Assembly: GCA_036380435.1 (NCBI GenBank)
Contig: DASVES010000020.1
Location: 1-9,412 of the forward strand
DNA: 9,412 bases
Origin: DASQDT01 sp036380435
GTDB taxonomy: Bacteria > Acidobacteriota > Blastocatellia > Pyrinomonadales > Pyrinomonadaceae
Direction: 5' to 3'
Shown: piece by piece, positions 8,568-9,412 of the stretch
How the letters are laid out: every line of letters starts with the position of its first letter
Numbering within the stretch: the first letter of the stretch is position 1
Notes under the pieces: generated by a model
What the model was told of the DNA's origin: nothing
The model's database searches: none
What the model saw: only the letters and a program-made list of their open reading frames with translations
Made by a program: the position numbers and the translations under genes

Positions 8568-9098
8568 TCAACGCGCCGTCGCTAAACATTCGATCTCCAC
8601 GCGCGCGCCGAGGGCGAGGCCGTTCGCGCCGAAGGTGCTGCGCGCCGGCATCCGCTCGGGGCGGAAGAACGTGCGATAGACGCCGTTCATCGGCGCGTAG
8701 TCGGTGCGGATGTCGGCGAGCATCACGGTACACTTGAAGACGTTGTCCATCGACGAGCCGTGACGCTCAAGCGTCGTTCGGATGTTCTCAAGCGTCCGAC
8801 GCGTCTCGGCCTCGATGCCGCCGGCCACGACCGCGCCGCCCGCGTCCACGCCGATCTGCCCGGACAGGTAGAGCACGTCGCCGACACGCACCGCCTCCGA
8901 GAACGGCAACTGTCGCGTCCCGCCCACGTTCTTCAGATACTCAACGCGGGGCGCGCCCTTCGCGCCAGACCTGACGCCCTTGCCGACTTTCTGCGCGACA
9001 CCGCCGCCCCGTCGCCCCGCCCGACTCGCGTCCGCTTCGCCCGCGCCCGCATGCACACAGCAAACGGCGAGCGCCAACAGAAGGATAAACTTCTTCAT
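8568..9098 (-). CDS. Exported RidA/YjgF-YER057c-UK114 family protein
   Basis: RidA proteins hydrolyse reactive enamine/imine intermediates to keto acids and ammonia. The 176-residue protein has a C-terminal RidA domain from about residue 52 (VEYLKNVGG) to the end, including VLYLSGQIGVD, the helix TRRTLENIRTTLERHG, MNGVYRTFF and PARST with Arg153, the substrate-carboxylate arginine (Arg105 of E. coli RidA). The following Cys of E. coli is Thr here. Unlike canonical ~128-residue RidA, it begins with a Sec-type signal (MKKFILLLALAVCCVHAGAG, cleavage likely near Ala17-Ala19), then a basic Gly/Arg/Lys linker (22-50). LAVC is a poor lipobox, so a lipoprotein is less likely. The ATG at 9098 has GAGAGGTG (9103-9110) upstream. 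It heads the four-gene unit, 30 nt before the oxidase. Confidence 0.92.
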   Translation of the reverse strand: MKKFILLLALAVCCVHAGAGEADASRAGRRGGGVAQKVGKGVRSGAKGAPRVEYLKNVGGTRQLPFSEAVRVGDVLYLSGQIGVDAGGAVVAGGIEAETRRTLENIRTTLERHGSSMDNVFKCTVMLADIRTDYAPMNGVYRTFFRPERMPARSTFGANGLALGARVEIECLATAR

Positions 9099-9102
9099 CT
9101 TT

Positions 9103-9110
9103 CACCTCTC
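9103..9110 (-). promoter_or_regulatory. Ribosome binding site of the RidA-family gene
   Basis: GAGAGGTG on the minus strand places its AGG 6 nt before the ATG at 9098. It confirms the start that includes the signal peptide. Confidence 0.65.
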
Positions 9111-9143
9111 AATACGGTCGATTCTTCGGAGCATGCGGGCGGA

Positions 9144-9234
9144 ACAGTACCGCGAGCAGTAGCGAGCGGGTCTGGCCGGACGATGCGGGTCTCTCATCAC
9201 AGGCGTACCCGCTCGCTACCGCTCGCGGTACTGT
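9144..9234 (-). repeat. Long near-perfect stem-loop upstream of the RidA operon
   Basis: The arms 9144-9171 and 9207-9234 pair at 27 of 28 positions around a 35-nt loop. The only imperfect pair (9158/9220) is A-C on the plus strand but U-G in minus-strand RNA, the direction of the neighbouring genes. Each arm holds two diverged 10-bp units (left arm GCGAGCAGTA, GCGAGCGGGT). It lies 45 nt before the RidA ATG. No T-run follows it in either direction and no target-site duplication is visible. It is probably a dispersed intergenic repeat or a 5'-leader structure. Confidence 0.88.
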
Positions 9235-9236
9235 CA

Positions 9237-9290
9237 CCCGTTACGGGCGCGGCTCGTCGCCGGGCGCGCTACGCCGGGCTATCTCATCAT
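9237..9290. repeat. GC-rich repeat patch beside the palindrome
   Basis: The 8-mer CGCCGGGC occurs at 9258-9265 and again at 9272-9279, and a tiny palindrome CCCGTTACGGG sits at 9237-9247, directly next to the large stem-loop. Together they look like one composite intergenic element and not like coding sequence. The family is not identified. Confidence 0.35.
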
Positions 9291-9316
9291 CCCTTCGGGG
9301 CTTCTCAAACAGCTTC

Positions 9317-9412
9317 TTAGAGCGGGACGCTGACGGCCTTCATGATCTCGCGGAGGGCGGCCTCGGCTTCGTCGCTGCGGCGGTGGAAGGAGGACGAGAA
9401 GCGGGAGTTGAC
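9317..9412 (-). CDS. C-terminal 31 codons of an unidentified protein (partial)
   Basis: A minus-strand frame is open from the right edge to a TAA at 9317-9319 and encodes a tail beginning VNSRFSSSFHRRSDEAEAA and ending MKAVSVPL. The last 20 residues look like an amphipathic helix rich in Ala/Glu/Arg. Codon choice (G/C at third positions) is like that of the neighbouring genes. The start lies outside the window and I do not recognise the family. It is co-directional with the RidA operon but separated by 218 nt containing a large palindrome, so it may or may not be co-transcribed. Confidence 0.55.
   Translation of the reverse strand, partial: VNSRFSSSFHRRSDEAEAALREIMKAVSVPL

Noticed and set aside
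9291..9300. CCCTTCGGGG as a UUCG-loop terminator hairpin
   Set aside because: The stem is only 3-4 bp and no T-run follows it on either strand.

Overview
The window is GC-rich bacterial DNA with dense coding on both strands, short gaps and several coupled start/stop overlaps. Nothing in it is phage-, plasmid- or transposon-like. The actinobacterial-looking ferrochelatase, the two-gene ECF sigma/anti-sigma cassette, and the Ala/Arg-rich protein composition with intergenic palindromes would fit a high-GC Acidobacteriota (for example Blastocatellia). No rRNA or taxonomic marker is present, so this placement is a guess.

Layout, left to right. (1) Positions 1-1381, minus strand: an ECF sigma factor followed, with an ATGA overlap, by its membrane-anchored zinc-finger anti-sigma factor, which runs off the left edge. 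(2) Positions 1382-1711: a 330-nt divergent intergenic region serving the sigma operon and the haem genes. (3) Positions 1712-5493, plus strand: a haem biosynthesis cluster in the order hemE - hemH - hemY, the same order as the Bacillus subtilis hemEHY operon. A 101-nt near-perfect stem-loop sits between hemE and hemH. (4) Positions 5490-9098, minus strand: a tightly spaced four-gene unit that reads, from its 5' end, exported RidA-family protein - FAD amine oxidase of the sarcosine oxidase/SolA type - stand-alone OB-fold tRNA-binding protein - DUF58 membrane protein. Its last stop codon overlaps the hemY stop codon tail to tail. (5) Positions 9099-9316: an intergenic region with a second long palindrome. 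(6) Positions 9317-9412, minus strand: the last 31 codons of an unidentified gene.

How the genes fit together. HemE makes coproporphyrinogen III, HemY (CgoX) oxidises it and the ferrochelatase inserts iron. The ferrochelatase has the sequence style and cysteine set of the [2Fe-2S] actinobacterial enzymes. The block may therefore serve the coproporphyrin-dependent haem route, which would need a chdC (hemQ) gene elsewhere. In the minus-strand unit the flavin amine oxidase should generate imines and H2O2, and RidA proteins deaminate reactive imines, so the pair makes chemical sense. The RidA here, however, carries an export signal and the oxidase does not.

The most unusual non-coding signal is a pair of long stem-loops at 2851-2951 and 9144-9234. 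They differ in sequence but share a design: 28-34 bp arms, 33-35 nt loops, arms built from short tandem units, and exactly one imperfect pair each. In both, that pair is a G-U wobble in the RNA of the flanking genes. I see no clear new defence or mobile system in this window.
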